A stretch of 64,000 bases of DNA from Neofusicoccum parvum (GCA_020912385.1 CP087207.1:1922001-1986000), one strand, 5' to 3'; shown: positions 42,366 to 54,901, counted from the stretch's first letter. A program made the numbers and translations. The notes: a model not told the origin generated them from the sequence alone.

Positions 42366-43609
42366 TCAGCTCGTATTATCTTCATCCCGCTTAGGCTTGC
42401 AAAAGCCGGTCCGAGAGATGCACATCATCCTGTGGTAGCTCCCCAGCTCCACGCACTCGTGTGACTCTCCATCGTCGAGTAAGAGGCACATCGGGCCATC
42501 AGACTTGCTCACAGTTAGCAAATTGTCAGACGTTGCCCAGGTCTCTAAGAGGCTTACGGGCTCCATTGACGCTTCATGTCCAGCCATGAGAACCCGCGTG
42601 AGGCGAGTTTGTAAGAAGGTCCGATGATGTCCCACTGCGAAGTAGAGCTCTCTTTTCCCTTATGATTGTCATCGAGGAGTTGCTTGAATTTGTCAGTCAT
42701 GTCCCTAGACACGCAGCCTTTGGCCTTGATCTCGGGAATACCTCCAGATAATTCGCGGATGCGAAACAACATGACCCCTGTGACGATTTTCTGACAAGTG
42801 TTCTGCAGCCTATTCGTATATATCCAGCGATTCTGGTTCGTGTGGGAGATGTATACAGTCAGAGACGACGTCGCGAGCCTTCGAAGCCGTATGGCCATTT
42901 CTAAAGGATTGGAATAGCCGAGCGAGAAAAACCGTCTGGCTCCAAGCAGTATGAGCCATAATTCCGCTGACAAGCCTACAGGACCTGCCCCGTTGATGAT
43001 ACGGCCGGCCTCGGAATATTCCACCCGAACGTCAGCGCATTGATCCTTACGTGGTACCCAAGGATGAACGGAATCCTTCCCGGAGATGTAATTCCATCCG
43101 TTGTGCCACATGTATGGATAGGTGAAGGTGGCGCAGGCATCGTAGATCTCATTTCTAAGCTCGAGAGGGAGGTCGAAGAACGGGAAGTACTTTCCGCTCG
43201 TCTTCCACATGTAGGCTTGATGTCAATATGGAGAGCCGACGCCCATGATTTCTCCGTCGACAACGGGGAAGCCCTGAATCGTGTCACTGAACTTGAACTA
43301 ATTTGTGGTATTGAACTAGTTTGTGCCATTAATAATAAGTACGGAAGTTCCATCAACGTCGAACTTCATCACTTTGGTGATATGGAGTTGTTTGCAAGCG
43401 TCGTCGAAGAGAAGCCCCGGCCCGTGACGCGTGATGACAACAGAATGGGTCGCAGAGGTGGCGGATATCGGACAGGCCTTGACTGAGTTAAAGACAGAGC
43501 GCCGATTCTGATCCTGTCTCCTGTCATTGCCTTCAATGTTCAGGATCCTGGTGAGGGTGCCCGCAAAGAATAGGGTGAAACCGCGACGTGGGCTGCCACC
43601 CAACATCAT
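42366..43609 (-). pseudogene. 2EXR-like paralogue with at least three in-frame stops
   Basis: The stretch aligns with the neighbouring intact gene: 'LPLELRNEIYDACATFTYP', 'WHNGWNYI', 'GRIINGAGPVGL', 'KAKGCVS', 'STSQWDIIG', 'CLLLDDGE'. Upstream of the LRNEIY core the same frame is broken by TGA at 43223-43225 (where the intact copy has Trp: GVGSTFW against GVGSPY-stop), TAG at 43298-43300 (again at a Trp position), and TAG at 43316-43318. The segment after GRIINGAGP is shorter than in the intact copy, indicating an internal deletion. A GTAAGC...GAG intron near 42545-42595 links the last two parts in frame. The Trp-to-stop changes fit G-to-A mutation. A start at the internal Met at 43210 could still give a short product. 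Confidence 0.7.
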
Positions 43610-43871
43610 TCATTCTGGCACAAAGAGTGGGTGGTGAATTCCGCGGACAGACGAAGAACTAAGGTAAGCCCTTAACCTTTGCTTTGTCGGTGCTCATCTA
43701 TAACTTGCTTAGCGTGACTCGATGAAGCGTGGGATTTCTCAGGTAGGTCCACGGAGATTGGGAGTTGCTTGATGCCCGTCCTTAGCGCTTGAACTTCCAT
43801 TAAATGGCTAACTATTCCACAGGAAACTGCCACTCTTTTCTCGACACATTTCCACGCGTTCAAATCCGAGC

Positions 43872-45284
43872 CTACAACTTAGACTCCTTGAGAAAATCAA
43901 CGACATCATTCCACAATGCGTCAGGCTGCTCGAGCGCGGCAAAATGGCCTCCCTGAGAACGCGTTAGCACTTCTGCGGAAAATCGGAACGGGTTGTATTA
44001 CTTTGTCGTGATGTCTGGTCCAGGTCACAACTCCACTTGCATCCAGCCATGCTTTCGGCGGAAAGCTGATCTCCTTCTTGAAGGAGGAAAACCCGAGGGG
44101 CTTCCCCTTGATTGCCGACCATGTCGCGGTCTTGACGGTCCTACTCGGATCCACCATCTGCAGGCCCTCATATGAGTAGACGTCCACGCATGAGATGGTG
44201 AATACTTACGTTCCGATAGAACCAGATGCTCGTCGGGTAGCATCCGGTGAACCAGTAGATACTGATGTTCCTCAAAATCTCGTCCAGCGAGGGCGCCGTC
44301 TGCGGATCCGACCACGCCAGCATCTTCTCCCCAATCCTAGAACTCAGTCAGCCACGTCACCCAACCCATCCAGGCCTCCGCTTACCACGCGAGCAACGCG
44401 ACCGGGCTGCTCCCAATCGCCAGCCCGGCCGTACTCGGCTTGTTCCCATGCAGCCTCGCATAATCAGACCCGGTCGCGAAGAAGTCCTTCCCGGACTGCA
44501 TAGCCGCCAGCTCGGCGTCAGAGTACTTGACGGCAGCCAGATCGAGGCCGGCCGGCGGCTCGGGCATCATCAGCATGTTGAGGTGCACGGCGGTGACGTC
44601 GTCATACATGGCGGCCATGGCGGCGCCGACCAGCGACCCCACATCGCCGCCCTGCACGGCGTAGCCGCCCGTCCCGTCGGCGCGGCGCGCGAACCCCAGC
44701 GCCGCCATCGCCCGCGCCATCACGCGCGCCTGCGCCACGGGGCCGAAGTCGACGTCGGCGGGCGGCGCGCTCGAGAAGCCGAAGCCGTTGAGCGACGGCA
44801 CGATCAGGTGGAACGGCAGCGCGGCCGGGTCGCGCGCGTGCTGCGCCCGCACCTTCAGCAGGATCGGCAGGAACTCGGTGAACGAGCCCGGCCAGCCGTG
44901 CATCAGGAGCACCGGCTGCGCGTCGCGGTTGGGCGAGAACAGCGCCGCGAAGTGCACCGTGTACGCCTTGCCCGAGCCCGTCGCGTCGAGGTCGTCCGCG
45001 ATGTCGAGCTTGAAGTGCGGCACGCTGTTGATCTCGGCCTCGTGCGCCCGCCACGAGAAGGTGGCCGGGTTGGCCCAGTGCGAGACGGCGCCCGCGAGCC
45101 AGTCGCGCGTCACGCCGAAGCGCCCGGCGTGCGACGCGTCATTGGGGTAGTTGGGCGCCGCGATCGGGAGCAAGGTGAGGAGTGTTTGGAGCTTTTGGAG
45201 TTCCGAGTCGGGGATGGACACTTTGAATGGGGAGAGCACTCCGGAGGTGACCGGATGAGGGGGAGTTGCGAATGGGGAAGACAT
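43872..45284 (-). CDS. Epoxide hydrolase (microsomal/JH type, alpha/beta hydrolase with EHN domain)
   Basis: Four exons (44386-45284, 44210-44336, 44002-44166, 43872-43952) encode 423 residues. An N-terminal EHN domain ('PFKVSIPDSELQKLQTLL', 'WRAHEAEINSVPHFKLDI') precedes the alpha/beta fold. The oxyanion motif HGWPGS is at 129-134, the nucleophile Asp214 lies in GGDVG, and the catalytic His400 is in 'GGHFAALEQP' after 'KPLGFSSFKKEISFPPKAW'. Conserved cap tyrosines are present in 'IYWFTGCYPTS'. The enzyme should hydrolyse epoxides to diols through an ester intermediate, probably in detoxification; the substrate is unknown. No signal peptide or membrane anchor is seen. The third acceptor could alternatively lie a few bases downstream at CTGCAG. 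Confidence 0.9.
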
Positions 45285-46950
45285 GGTCGCGGATGTCGGT
45301 GTCCAGGAAACTCCCGGATCGATTGTGGAAGGTTCTGAAGGATGCTGTGAGATATATGAGCAGGATTCCGGGGTATTTATGGGCGTGAATAGGCAGACAC
45401 CGCTGCTGAGACGTCGAGCTTAGACGCCTCCCCGCATTGAGGATCAGCCGTATCCCAGCAAACTATCCGTGTAGATTCCTCTAACCTGCAGGATGCCTAG
45501 CGCGTATTTCGGGTATCTTAGTCTCCGAGCCGCGGAAGTGTTCGGCCGAAGAATCCATATGCATTACTTGGTCTCCACATGGCATCAGCTTACCTGGCAT
45601 CATTGGCAAACATACTGTGAAGCCACCCAGAATATCCGCCATTCGGATCCGCTAAGCGGTGTGCCCTTTGAGCAGTAGATCGCAGCAAAAGTCGAAAGGA
45701 CACATGACGTAACTGGGGCGCACGGTAGTAGCCAAGAGCTTGGGTAAGCAGAGTAAGTCTACCTCGTCGGGATGTGTTGTTTGGATCTAACGTGAAGGCT
45801 GCAAGTGGATCGAGGAAGTGGGAGATGTGTGGAAGCCAGAGACCCTTTGATGTGGGCAATGGGCAGTATATCCGACAGCGAGCGACTCATGGATCTAGAT
45901 CGCATTGTTCTTCATGATTCGAGCCACGCCCAATGAGTGTCGACGGCAGAGCGCCGGTGAGCGGGAGCCAGGACACACTGATTCGTGATATCCCGGGCCG
46001 TTCGGCTCGGACGCCACCCGGCACACACTGCAAGCCACCCATCCTGCAAGGGCTTAATCATAACCACAACTATCGCTACCTCCGAACAGTGATTGCAACA
46101 TCGACTGGATGGAGACAGCTCCGAATGTGTCTGCACCTGCAGAAAGAATGCATACTACTCGGACATATGCATACAAGCATTAAGAATGACTTATAGACTT
46201 TCTGCTAGAAGACATGCGCGTGCAGGACAACCAAGGCCAAAAATTGCGCCTGGAACTTGTTGTGGACACTCGGACCGGCAATCAAGGAGAAACCGAACGT
46301 GTTAGTCAAATACGATGCACTACGCCGTTTAGACTTAGCATTGTTAAGAGAGCGTCTTCTGCATCTGCGCCACGGACAGCCTACCTTGGTATTCTTGGAC
46401 AGGGCGGAGAATCAGGGACTCAGGGTCTCGCTCCAGGAAGTAGTTTCTTGGCACACTCTGTAGACATCTGTCTGGAGTGATTACTGATCGTCCGGAAAAG
46501 CTTTCTCCGACAGCCTTGAGTCCATGATGAACCAACGAGGACAATACGGTGGTATCCAGTACCTGATCTTTAGTGGATTGCCGTACGGCCTCAAGAATGA
46601 ATTTCGCCTCTGATTCAATGAAACCTGTGCGGGACAGCCGTAGTGAAAGTGATTGTCCAGCTTCTTTCCCACAGAGGAAATGGCTAAAAGCAGAAAACAT
46701 ATGATGAAATGAACCAGCTGAACGGTTAGTGTAGGAAATTCGGATCGAAACTATATCCGATCATTAAGGTAGCCGGATGCGGGTTCGTACGAACCCTCAC
46801 GTTCTACTCAGTATGGTCATTGAGCGGCCCACGGAAATCAATTACTTCCGGTCCATCAAGTCCCATGCTACTATTAAAGACTATAGAAGCTAGGTGTAAC
46901 TCTTCGCATTCAGCATCTTTTCCCTGCATTTTTCTCCATCCATACCGAGT
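45285..46950. other. 1.7-kb accessory intergenic region
   Basis: The first 150 bases are the epoxide hydrolase promoter. A minus-strand frame at 46344-46700 ('FIESEAKFILEAVRQSTKD') is moderately protein-like but unrecognised and lacks context; it may be a relic. AT-rich overall. Confidence 0.4.
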
Positions 46951-48686
46951 ATGTCGTCCTCTTTGAGCGATAACCCCTGGGCGATGGCGCTCGCCAATCC
47001 AAAAATTCCGCAAATCCTGGGAGCCCTCCTTACTTTTATATGGATCAAATTGATCTCCGCAACTTCGTGTTCACCACTGATGTGAACTTGGGTGTAGTTG
47101 ATACTCAAGGTCGTCGCGACCTGCATCTACAACATCTACTTCCACCCTCTGCGTTATTGTATGTCTATTTTCTATTCGCAGGCACAAGTTTCCACTGACA
47201 CATGCAGACCCGGGACCAAAATATGCTGTTGCAACGGATCTTACGTTTAGATTTATTTCACTCCGAGGCGACGTTATTCCTTGGACGCACCAGATCCACG
47301 AACAATATAGCGAAGCAGTACGCCTCGGACCTAACCGCCTCAGCTTCGTCAGTCCCCAGGCGTGGAAAGATATTTACGGACACCGCACGGGAGGCAAGAA
47401 ACCAAACCCTAAGGATACCGCGTTCTATACCCTAGAGCCCAACGGTGAGGCGAGCATTTTCGCAATCCGCGCCAAGGAAGACCACAGCTCCGTCCGCCGC
47501 ATCTTCTCGGCTGCGTTCTCGGACAAAGCGCTAAGGTAGCAAGAGCCTCTCATTCGGACCTATGTCGACAAACTCATAAGTAATATGCAGGGTATGGCTG
47601 CGAAGGATCCCGGCGCCGAGCTGGACTTGGTCAGGCTACTCAATTTTGTAACCTTCGACATTATTGGCGACCTCACCTTCGGCGAGCCGTTGGGCCTGCT
47701 GGAGAATTCTGAGTACTCACCTTAGGTGGCAGCCATCTTCAACAGCCTGAAAGCCGGCGATGTGATCAGAAACCTAAATGAGTACGCCATCGGCCGGTTG
47801 GTGACTCGATTCATTCCAGGGCTAGAGGAGTAGCGGAGAGCTCATTTCGAACACACCGCCGAACGTGTGAACCGTAGGCTTGAGAAGGGCAGCGTCAAGC
47901 CTGATTTCTGGAACCTCGTCCTTGGCAGCAACAAAGGCAAGATTAGCGTGCCGCAGATGCATGCACACGGTGCCAGTTTCATGCTCGCCAGAACGGAGAC
48001 CACAGCAACAATCCTAAGCGGTCTCATCTACCTTCTTCTGAAAAACCCTGATACGATGCAGAAGATTGTCGAGGAAGTGCGCCAGGTTCAGACTGAGGAG
48101 GAACTCACGTTCGAGAATTTGGCACGGATGAAGTACTTGGCGGCATGCCTGCAGGAAGCTTTCCGCTGCTATCTACCGGTTTCTATCGGGCTTCCTCGAG
48201 TCACCCCTCCTGGAGGCAATGCGATCTGCGGAAAATGGGTTCCAGAGAATGTACGTATCCCCATCGCCCCTAGGAAAAATTTGTCAAATAATATACTAAC
48301 AGAGAATCCAGACTCGTGTTTCTATGCCTCAATGGGCGGCGTCTCATTCCAAGTTCAACTTCGAACGCCCGTATGAGTTCATTCCCGAGCGCTGGCTACC
48401 AGGTACGGGATTCGACAGCGACAACAAGGACATCGTTCAGCCTTTTTTAATCGGACCCCGCAATTGTCTTGGAAAGAAGTAAGACCCCATATGTCTGTTG
48501 AAAGCACTGAAGAAGCTAATTGACTTTGCTAGCCTTGCGTATCATGAAAGTCGAGTCATTCTGGCCAAGATTCTCTGGCACTTTGATCTCAAGCTTGGCA
48601 CTCAAAGCGACTCATGGATGGACCAGAAGTTGTTTATTCTGTGGAAGAAGGAGCCACTGATGGTAAGCCTTTCTCCCGTGCGCTAA
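46951..48686 (+). pseudogene. Cytochrome P450 pseudogene
   Basis: The sequence follows a microsomal fungal P450 from membrane anchor to C-terminus: a hydrophobic start at 46951, 'IYNIYFHPL', 'LRGDVIPWTHQIHEQYSEAVRLGPNRLSF' parts, 'WKDIYGHR', 'GDLTFGEPLGLLE', the I-helix 'MLARTETTAT', the K-helix ExxR in 'LQEAFRCYLP', 'YEFIPERWLP', and the heme loop FLIGPRNCLG with its Cys ligand. In-frame TAG codons occur at 47537-47539, 47723-47725 and 47831-47833, and the N-terminal part also shifts frame. The TAG at 47723 stands at a conserved Trp and fits G-to-A mutation; the one at 47537 stands where relatives usually have Glu and would need a transversion. The sequence resembles the CYP65/isotrichodermin-hydroxylase group, inferred from motifs only. 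Confidence 0.85.
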
Positions 48687-51304
48687 GACATAGATGCGGT
48701 TACCTAGTAGTTGTTATTAGAATTACTCGTCGCTCTATCGTCAACCTTGCTTCTTTTGCTTTTCGGATGGCAATGCCTGCCTGGCATGTTCGTAGAATCA
48801 TGGTACTATGTCGAGCATTCAAATCACATCAACCATCCAGAAATTGAGGTCTCCCTCTGGATTTTCACCGAACATAACACCATAACAGTACGCTTCACCA
48901 ATGAGCTGCCAATTTACCGCAACTATATCAGACAGCCGAAACACGTAAGGAACACACGCTCCCGCAATAGGCATGACAACATAGCTCATTTGCACGGCCC
49001 AGTGACCAGGCCCGAGGTAAGTTCTATCTACAATGAATAGTATGTGTCAGAATATAAGGCAGATTAGCACGCACTAGTAACAGTGCGGCGTCGTACTTTT
49101 GCCAGTTCGACAGTATGTGTCAGCATATAAGGCATATTAGCACGCACTAGTAACAGTGCGGCGTCGTACTTTTGTAAGTTCGATAGTATGCGAGGACGTG
49201 AGCTCTCTCCTAGAGATTCTTGAACGGAAGCGCCGGCTCTTACTTATGCTCTTTTTCGCGTGCAAGACTGCTATATCATCCTCAGATAGCTTAACGCACA
49301 CAATATGTAGGCTCATCTAGAGACGCAACGGAGCTCATCACCACATATATCCTGTGTGCATCATATGGTCCCAGCTTTTTGGTTCTGAAGGCTTGGGGAA
49401 GCCGGGTCTCGTCCTCTATCTTGGGTGGAAGGTTTCGCAACTAAAAGTACTTATCGTCCAGCCCCAGTATGTGGGCCCGCATATCAGCGGGGCTTAAGTA
49501 CCCACCATCCTCGGCCATTTGGACGAGCCCCCGGAGTCCGGACAAAGTTCTGCAGCGCATTCGCTATGGATCTGCTGAACGGGTTTTCTGTAATCTGCAG
49601 AAAGCTGGCTAATGCAGTACGCAAAGATGGCAAAGACCTTGTCATAAGAATTAGTCGCTCTGCCGTCTTCATTCGTCGTTAAATTTATTTTTTCTTTTCT
49701 AAACACTTCCGAACTAGCCGTGGTGGGGTAGCTGACCTAGAGCCACCAAAGGACCGAGAACGAAATCGCCCGGCAGGGCGAGCTGCCGTATTCCATGTGC
49801 CCTCATCTATCCTACCGTGGCGCATTATATATATGTATGCTAGTCCATCTGTAGTTAGCGCGAAAGGAGGGTCTATTAAGCACCTCCTTTGTCCTCCTCT
49901 CCACACCATGCCAAGAATCTCACCTAATTGCAAGATTATCTACTTTGCTACACCTACTTTCCGAGAGATTCGGGCCTGCCTCTAGAACCACTCGCCAGCG
50001 AAGATGGTTTCTGCGTCTTTAAACGTAAGCTTTATCCCTCGAGCCGCCCTTCCCAGCCACACCAAAACGGGTTTGGCGGACTAGTATATCTCACCCATCA
50101 TGTTGGCCTGACTACTCTTCTCAGCGTCGATACTTTGGTTGATACAGACAGCGTCGATCCCTAAGGTTGATCGTCGTAGTTGAAGCAAAGCATCGTCATC
50201 GTGGAGATTCCTCTGCAGGCTTTGCGGGCCGGTTTGGCGAGTCACGAAGGTCTGCGAGAGCAGTTCAGGCGAGTCATTCGGTCTGAATCTTCACCAGCAA
50301 CCTCCCTCAATCACCCATGCTCGTCCTCACGCCAGCGGGACCATCAGCCAAGGCCGGGTACGAGCGCAACGGATGCCATGGAGCCTTTTCCGACGCGGAG
50401 GGGCGTGGATTGGGTCGGGCCAGGGCGTCGGAAGAGCGCACGAGGGAGCTTGGCCAATGGCATCGTCGGCGAAGTGGTGAAGCAGATCAACGATCAACGG
50501 GGAGCTGAGCGCATATAAATTTTACTCCATCGCAACTACCCGACGCGACGACGCGGCAGGGAGCGTGCCTCGCCACGGCCGGCGAGAGCAGGTGTTCCGA
50601 GACCAAGGCCAAAGCATTTGCCGACGGCGGTAATAGCGGCTTCAAGCTGGAGCCTCCACGCCCTCCAGCCTCCAGCCAAGGGCCCAAGCCGGCCACCAAA
50701 ACCGCCCAAGGCTTGGAAAATCTTCTCTCCGGGCGGCCTGCGCCCGCGGGCGCGTCGGATTTCCGCCTTGTGAGGGCGTCGGAGGTAGCTCTCGGAGAAG
50801 GGTTGTGAGAGGCATGTCGCAATCGGGACGCCGATGTCGTGATCGCGGCACGGCAGGGGCGCCAGAACAACCACCATCAAGCCTCCGCCAACACCAATCA
50901 CAAGCCTTGGTTTGGTGCTTGCCCATGCGCCGCGCCCGTCATGCCCACGCCCGCCCGCAGCATCCATCGCCCGATGCGTGCCCGCAAGTGTGGACCGGCA
51001 GTTTCGCCTCGTACCCCTCCGGCAGCAACCGCGTGCTTGGGTGGCAGCTCGCTGCTGTGTCGCAGCGAGCTCGAGGCTCGGCCGGCAGGTCGTCGGGGCA
51101 TTGCGGTGGGAGGAGCCTCCACCAGCCAGTGCGCAGACGCGGCCGTGGCAAGCACGCCATCAAGAAGTTGACGGAATGGGAGCCACCAAGACCGACTGCT
51201 GATGATTTTTTTCTGCTTTGGCCGTGCTGCTCCCGCTCTTAACCTGTCCCATTGCTGCCGGCGTGTCTGAATCCCAATCACCTGGCTCCTTCCCGCCCGT
51301 GACC
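48687..51304. other. 2.6-kb accessory region with tandem repeat; MFS promoter at its end
   Basis: AT-rich and gene-free from 48690 to about 50200, with a 73-bp tandem duplication at 49041-49186. The part from 50500 to 51300 is GC-richer and should contain the MFS promoter and leader (CT-rich before 51305). The frames here change between strands and show no domain. Confidence 0.4.
49041..49186. repeat. Two tandem copies of a 73-bp unit
   Basis: Copy 1 (49041-49113) and copy 2 (49114-49186) begin TATGTGTCAG and share 'gcacgcactagtaacagtgc' and 'gtcgtactttt', with only a few base differences. A partial third start (TATGCGAGG) follows. No transposon ends or target-site duplication were recognised. 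Confidence 0.85.
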
Positions 51305-53372
51305 ATGGCGACCGACGACAAGCACGCCGTGTACGACATCGAGCCCGCCGTGGCCTCCAGCGGCACCTCCGCCAGCGACTCGGCCCTGGACGACAGCTAC
51401 GAGACGTACAAGAAGAACCAGGGCATCCAGTACGACGCGGCCGAGGCAAAGCGCGTTCTCCGCAAGATCGACCTACGCATCGTGCCCGTTCTGTTTGTCA
51501 CGTACATGCTGCAGTACCTCGACAAGGTCAGTCCCGCACTAGTTTCACGCGTCCGCGAGCTAACCCGGCCGCGCAGAACGGCATCAACTACGCCAGTGTC
51601 TACGGCCTGAAGACGGGCACCCATATCAACGGCAGCCAGTACTCATGGCTCGGTGAGTGCTTCTTACTTCCTGCGCCTTAATCAGGATGCCACCGTCTCC
51701 TGCTTCTTCTTCTCGTGCCTGCATGCCTTATCATGATGCTGACCTCCGTCAGGCTCCATTTTTTACTTCGGCTACCTTGCCACCCAGTACCCCTCCGGGT
51801 ATCTCATGCAGCGGTATGGACCTCGACTCGCCCAACTCCACACTGCACACGCGTACTGATCCAGCATCAACCGGCCCAGACTCCCCATTGCCAAGTTCCT
51901 CAGCTTCACCACCATAGGTAAGACATTCCCCGCTGACCCTCGACCGTTCTTGGTCCCCCCTCCGCAGTACTGACCGAGCGGTACTATCCAGGGTGGGGCA
52001 TCGTCCTGATTACCACGCCAGCATGCAACAACTTCGCCGGCATTGCGGTGAACCGCTTCCTGCTGGGTGCGCTTGAGGCGGCCGTCAACCCCGGTGAGTT
52101 TCTAGTGGAGTGCTATTGCCGCGAGCGGGGATGCTAACGGATGCAACAGGCTTCGTCCTGATCATGGGCATGTGGTACACGGCGGCCGAGCAGCCGCTCC
52201 GGCTGGAGGCCTACTACTGTAAGGGCATCCCGGGGACCCACTCGCCCGCACACCCAGCGCTGACAGACCGGTTCGATTAGGCACGAACGGCATCGCCACC
52301 ATGTTCGGCGGGTACGTCCTCTCCCCCTCTCTCCTCCCCGGCCCCGGCTAACGCGCTCCCCAGGCTGATCGGCTACGCGATCGGGCACATCACGACAGGG
52401 CACCTGGCGCGGTGGCAGTACGTGTTCATCATCTTCGGGGCGGTCAGCATCGCGTGGGGGGTGGTGTCGCTGCTGGTGCTGCCGGACCTGCCGTCGACGG
52501 CCAAGTTCCTGACGGAGCGCGAGCGGGCGGTGGCGGTCGAGCGCGTGGCGTCCAACCGGCAGGGCGTCAAGAACCAGCACTTCAAGCGCGAGCAGGCCGC
52601 CCAGTTCGCGCGCGACCCCAAGACGTGGATCCTGTTCGTCATGGCCGTGGGCGCGCAGGTGCCGAACTCGGCGCTGACGAGCGTGAGTGGTCCAAATCCC
52701 CCTCTGCGCCCCCGTCGGAAGTAGAGTTGAGAGCCGCAACTAACTGCAGCGCAGTTCACGTCCATCATCATCAAGTCCTTCGGCGTCGACACGCTCGGCA
52801 CGCAGTACCTGCAGATCCCCGGCGGGTTCGTGCAGTTCGCGGCGCTGCTCAGCGGCGGCTTCATCTGCACGCGGTGGCCCAACTCGCGGTGCATCACCAT
52901 GATCGTGGCCAACCTGATCTGCATCCTGGGCGCGGCGCTGCTGGTCGGGCTGCCGGACCGGTACAAGTGGGGGCGGCTGGTGGCGCTCTGGCTGTGCTAC
53001 TTCCAGGGCCTGGGCTTCAGCATGTCGCTGACCATGATCTCGTCCAACATCAGCGGCTACACCAAGAAGCAGCTCACCGGCGCCTGGCTCTTCACCGGCT
53101 ACTGCGTCGGCAACATCATCGGCCCCCAGACCTTCCGCGACAGCGAGGCCCCGGGTTACCACTCCGCCTACGTCGCCATGCTCGTCGGCTACATCGTCAA
53201 GCTCGCCGCCGTCGTCGTGCTGTACGCCTACATGTGGAGCGTCAACAAGAAGCGCGACCGCGAGGCCGCCAACTCGCCCCAGCTGTCCGAGGAGCAGGAG
53301 AGGGAGGCCGTCGAGGCCGGCATGCGGGACATGACCGAGCTGGACAACAAGGGGTTCAGATACATCCTGTAG
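51305..53372 (+). CDS. MFS transporter of the Dal5/allantoate permease type (anion:cation symporter family)
   Basis: Nine exons (51305-51526, 51577-51652, 51753-51813, 51880-51917, 51992-52093, 52150-52218, 52281-52311, 52364-52682, 52755-53372) encode 511 residues, a normal length. After an acidic N-terminal tail, TM1 starts with 'KIDLRIVPVLFVTYMLQYLDKNG', the Dal5-family hallmark. 'YFGYLATQYPSGYLMQR' (TM2-3), 'NRFLLGALEAAVNPGF' (TM4), 'GLIGYAIGHI', the central loop 'LPDLPSTAKFLTERER', and the TM7-12 half ('GYCVGNIIGPQTF') follow. The family carries organic anions, vitamins such as nicotinate, allantoate or small peptides into the cell by proton symport; the substrate is unknown. All introns are GT-AG and frame-preserving, one exon being only 31 bases. 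The C-terminal tail is charged and cytosolic. Confidence 0.93.
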
Positions 53373-54601
53373 AGCTGGGGAACGAGAGCAAGGCGAAAAG
53401 GACAAAAACGAGCAGAAGCAATGGAACTAGTCAGTCCAGGAAAAATAAAACGATTCCACCAAAGAACATCCGAACTGCGTGGAGCATCGTGACGATACGT
53501 CTTGCCTAACCGCGCCTCTTCGTCGCAGGGCACAAGCCGACGTCGAACCACGCGCCAATCAGCAACGAAACCACCACCGGGCCGGGCAGGTATCCAGCAG
53601 CCCACGAGTCCCCAAACCCTAAACCACGGGGGAGGGGGCCCGCCGCCACGTGGGAACCCCCCCGAAAAAAGCAACAGCCATACCCCAGCCAAGCTGTCCT
53701 CCAGCCAGGCACCAAGGCAGCAAGGCCTCCCGCGACGGGGGAAGAAAGCGTGCCGGGCGAGGGAGCGAACGGCGCCGCCGGGTAAACCGGTAGCGTTCCA
53801 CGACTGGCCGGGCTGCTGTGGCCGTGGGACGGGCGCTCGCAGGTGTGTGGTGCAGGAGGGAGTGGATACGGCGCGATGACCTGCAGCAGAGGCGCGGACG
53901 GGACGGGGCGGGAGGAGGGCGAGAGGGGGGGAGAAAGGGGAAGGAAGGGCTGGACGGGGGTGGGTGTCAGCGGCGCGCGCGCGATGGAAGGACGAGAGGA
54001 CGCAGCGAGACGCGGAAAGCTTCTTTTTTGTTCGAACGCGAGTGATGTAGAATTCCCTTGATTAAGAGTTGCTCGCAAGAAGATCTCCCCAGATCTGCCC
54101 TTGCCTGAAATCCGAAACCGACGGCGAGGGGGTGGGTGGTCGGGAGGTGAGCACAGGAGCCCCAAGTGCGGCTCGCGTCACGGCTCGCCGCTCGCACGCA
54201 ATCGCGACAGTTCAGCACGCCCAGTCGGAGCTGGTTCGACCGCCCAAAAAAACGCCCAGAGATTCCAATGATGTCCCAAGAGAGCGTCCGTATGTCGCAA
54301 TCTGACCCTAGTACCAGAAGATGAGATCTGCCGCCTATTTGACAGCCCTACTTCCCTCGTGTCCCTCTTCCCCGTGCCCTCTCCCTCGCGTGCCTCGACG
54401 CATCCTCCCCAAAGTCAAATCGATGGCTTGCTTCGTCCATCGCTGTCTGGCCGATCGGCCATCTCTCCCATCGCGACTCGTTGAAAAAACAGAAACCCTA
54501 ATCCCATCGCCCACACGCAACCAATGAGAAAGAAGATAACGAAACCCATCCGACAAAACGCCTGTTACCCCGTTCCGATCGTCATCGCTGCCTTGTCGCC
54601 G

Positions 54602-54632
<31 letters not shown>

Positions 54633-54901
54633 CTTGCTCTGTCTGCCTTTCTGACTGACCTGCTCTCCGTCTGCAATCTCTCTCGCGTCCGAGTCCGCTT
54701 CCCCGTCTCCACTATCGCTAGCGGACCCTCTTCCCGCTGACGCCGTCCGTACTTCCATCGCTCGCCGACAAGCCCCGACGCAGCCCCATTACGAAACGAT
54801 AATTCCCAAAGCGACACCCACGCCGTTTGCTCGCCTCTAGCTCTAAAAGGAGGAGGGGGAGGGATGGATCGGAACAACAGTAACAATGGAGGACACAAGG
54901 C
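53373..54901. other. Intergenic between convergent genes
   Basis: GC-rich to 54000, then mixed. It contains a CTG repeat at 54605-54631. Frames in this region are low-complexity and unsupported. Confidence 0.4.
54605..54631. repeat. (CTG)9 trinucleotide repeat
   Basis: Nine perfect CTG units, in the likely 3' untranslated region of the minus-strand gene ending at 54902. Confidence 0.85.

Noticed and set aside
9951..47833. TAG reassigned as a sense codon
   Set aside because: Many in-window pseudogene stops are TAG, but normal genes (for example the dehydrogenase, epoxide hydrolase and MFS gene) end in TAG at the expected place, so TAG is a true stop.
49041..49186. CRISPR-like array or transposon terminal repeats
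   Set aside because: Only two adjacent direct copies without spacers, inverted ends or a transposase frame; the genome is eukaryotic.
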